Assembly (NCBI GenBank): GCA_020341735.1
Contig: CP070833.1
Coordinates: 1,761,050 to 1,804,256 of the forward strand
From: Gammaproteobacteria bacterium
GTDB taxonomy: Bacteria > Pseudomonadota > Gammaproteobacteria > Steroidobacterales > XN24
Direction of reading: 5' to 3'
DNA length: 43,207 bases
The position numbers and the translations under genes were made by a program. The notes beneath the pieces are model-generated. The model did not search any database and was not told the origin of the DNA. It saw only the letters and a list, made by a program, of their open reading frames with translations. Each line of letters starts with the position of its first letter. The first letter of the stretch is position 1. Positions 42,802-43,207 of the stretch are shown here, piece after piece.

Positions 42802-43207
42802 TCATGCCAGCATCAATCCATCCGGATCCTCGAGTTGCTCGGCGAGGAATCGCGTAAACCGGACCGCTTCGGCGCCATCGATGACCCGATGATCGTAAGA
42901 CAGCGATACCGGCAGCATCAGTCGCGGCTCGAAAGCCTCCCCGCTCCAGACCGGTCTCATGCTCGAGCGAGAGACACCGAGAATCGCCACCTCCGGGGCA
43001 TTGATGATCGGAGTGAATGCCGTCCCGCCGATACTCCCCAGGCTGGAGATCGTGAAGCATCCACCCTGCATGTCAGTGGGCCCCAGCTTGCCGTCTCTCG
43101 CCTTGCCGGACAGGGTAGCGAGGTCTCTCGCGATTTCGAGCAGCGTTTTCTTGTCCGCGTCCCTGATGACCGGCACCACGAGCCCGTTGGGTGTGTCCGC
43201 GGCAAAT
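42802..43207 (-). CDS. aceF: Dihydrolipoamide acetyltransferase E2, C-terminal part (5' end outside window)
   Basis: This is the 3' part of the pyruvate dehydrogenase E2 gene, open to the window edge, so about 134 C-terminal codons are visible. The sequence [20 protein letters not shown] opens the catalytic domain fragment. [33 protein letters not shown] and the active-site block [16 protein letters not shown], with histidine and aspartate, follow. The protein ends in EDPDGLMLA. The N-terminal lipoyl and E1/E3-binding domains lie beyond the window. The gene order aceF then lpdA on one strand supports a pyruvate dehydrogenase operon, with aceE expected upstream. Confidence 0.96.
   Translation of the reverse strand, partial: FAADTPNGLVVPVIRDADKKTLLEIARDLATLSGKARDGKLGPTDMQGGCFTISSLGSIGGTAFTPIINAPEVAILGVSRSSMRPVWSGEAFEPRLMLPVSLSYDHRVIDGAEAVRFTRFLAEQLEDPDGLMLA

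Overview
The window is a high-GC, gene-dense stretch of a bacterial chromosome, almost certainly from a gammaproteobacterium. The evidence is housekeeping synteny: rnfABCDGE followed by nth, the order hda, CDP-alcohol phosphotransferase, DUF2066 and purM-purN, an ilvC-pssA pair, arsC-wrbA-DUF2069, and an aceF-lpdA pair whose E3 carries its own lipoyl domain. I cannot name the genus. I saw no rRNA, tRNA, CRISPR array, insertion sequence or prophage. No gap between genes exceeds 300 bases; the longest is about 274 bases at 21232-21505. The window opens inside valS and closes inside aceF.

Layout. 1-4953 (+): the 3' part of valS, then a MoxR ATPase, a DUF58 protein and a TgpA-type membrane transglutaminase with overlapping ends. 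4950-10989 (-): transcribed in the order ilvC-like, pssA, family 4 uracil-DNA glycosylase, rimI, prfC, UMF1-type MFS transporter. 11116-13404 (+): proS and a small lytic transglycosylase. 13409-14025 (-): acylphosphatase and a DUF4398 lipoprotein. 14145-15444 (+): arsC-like, wrbA-like and DUF2069. 15432-17777 (-): hda, a CDP-alcohol phosphatidyltransferase and DUF2066. 17887-19580 (+): purM and purN. 19570-21231 (-): dcd and mrp/apbC. 21506-26081 (+): a HEAT-repeat/Hanks-kinase fusion followed by two PilT-family ATPases, lying between mrp and metG. 26151-34417 (+): metG, rnfABCDGE, nth and DUF1841. 34518-41046 (+): a DUF4397 lipoprotein; a DUF692/DUF2063/DoxX operon, resembling bufferin or Hvf RiPP loci but with no visible precursor; a membrane-anchored FMN glutamate-synthase-domain protein; and a GT4 glycosyltransferase. 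41043-43207 (-): lpdA and the 3' part of aceF.

Most of this is core metabolism: aminoacylation, phospholipid and purine synthesis, the Rnf electron-transfer complex, pyruvate dehydrogenase and DNA repair. Three items stand out. First, the ilvC homologue aligns without gaps to class I ketol-acid reductoisomerases, yet lacks a catalytic lysine and one metal-ligand glutamate. Second, the HEAT-kinase and the paired PilT paralogues look like a phospho-signalling module coupled to pilus-retraction motors. Third, the DUF692 multinuclear-iron enzyme operon has no recognisable peptide substrate. A smaller oddity is pssA, whose conserved N-terminus can only be translated from a non-canonical ATC codon placed correctly behind a perfect GGAGG.
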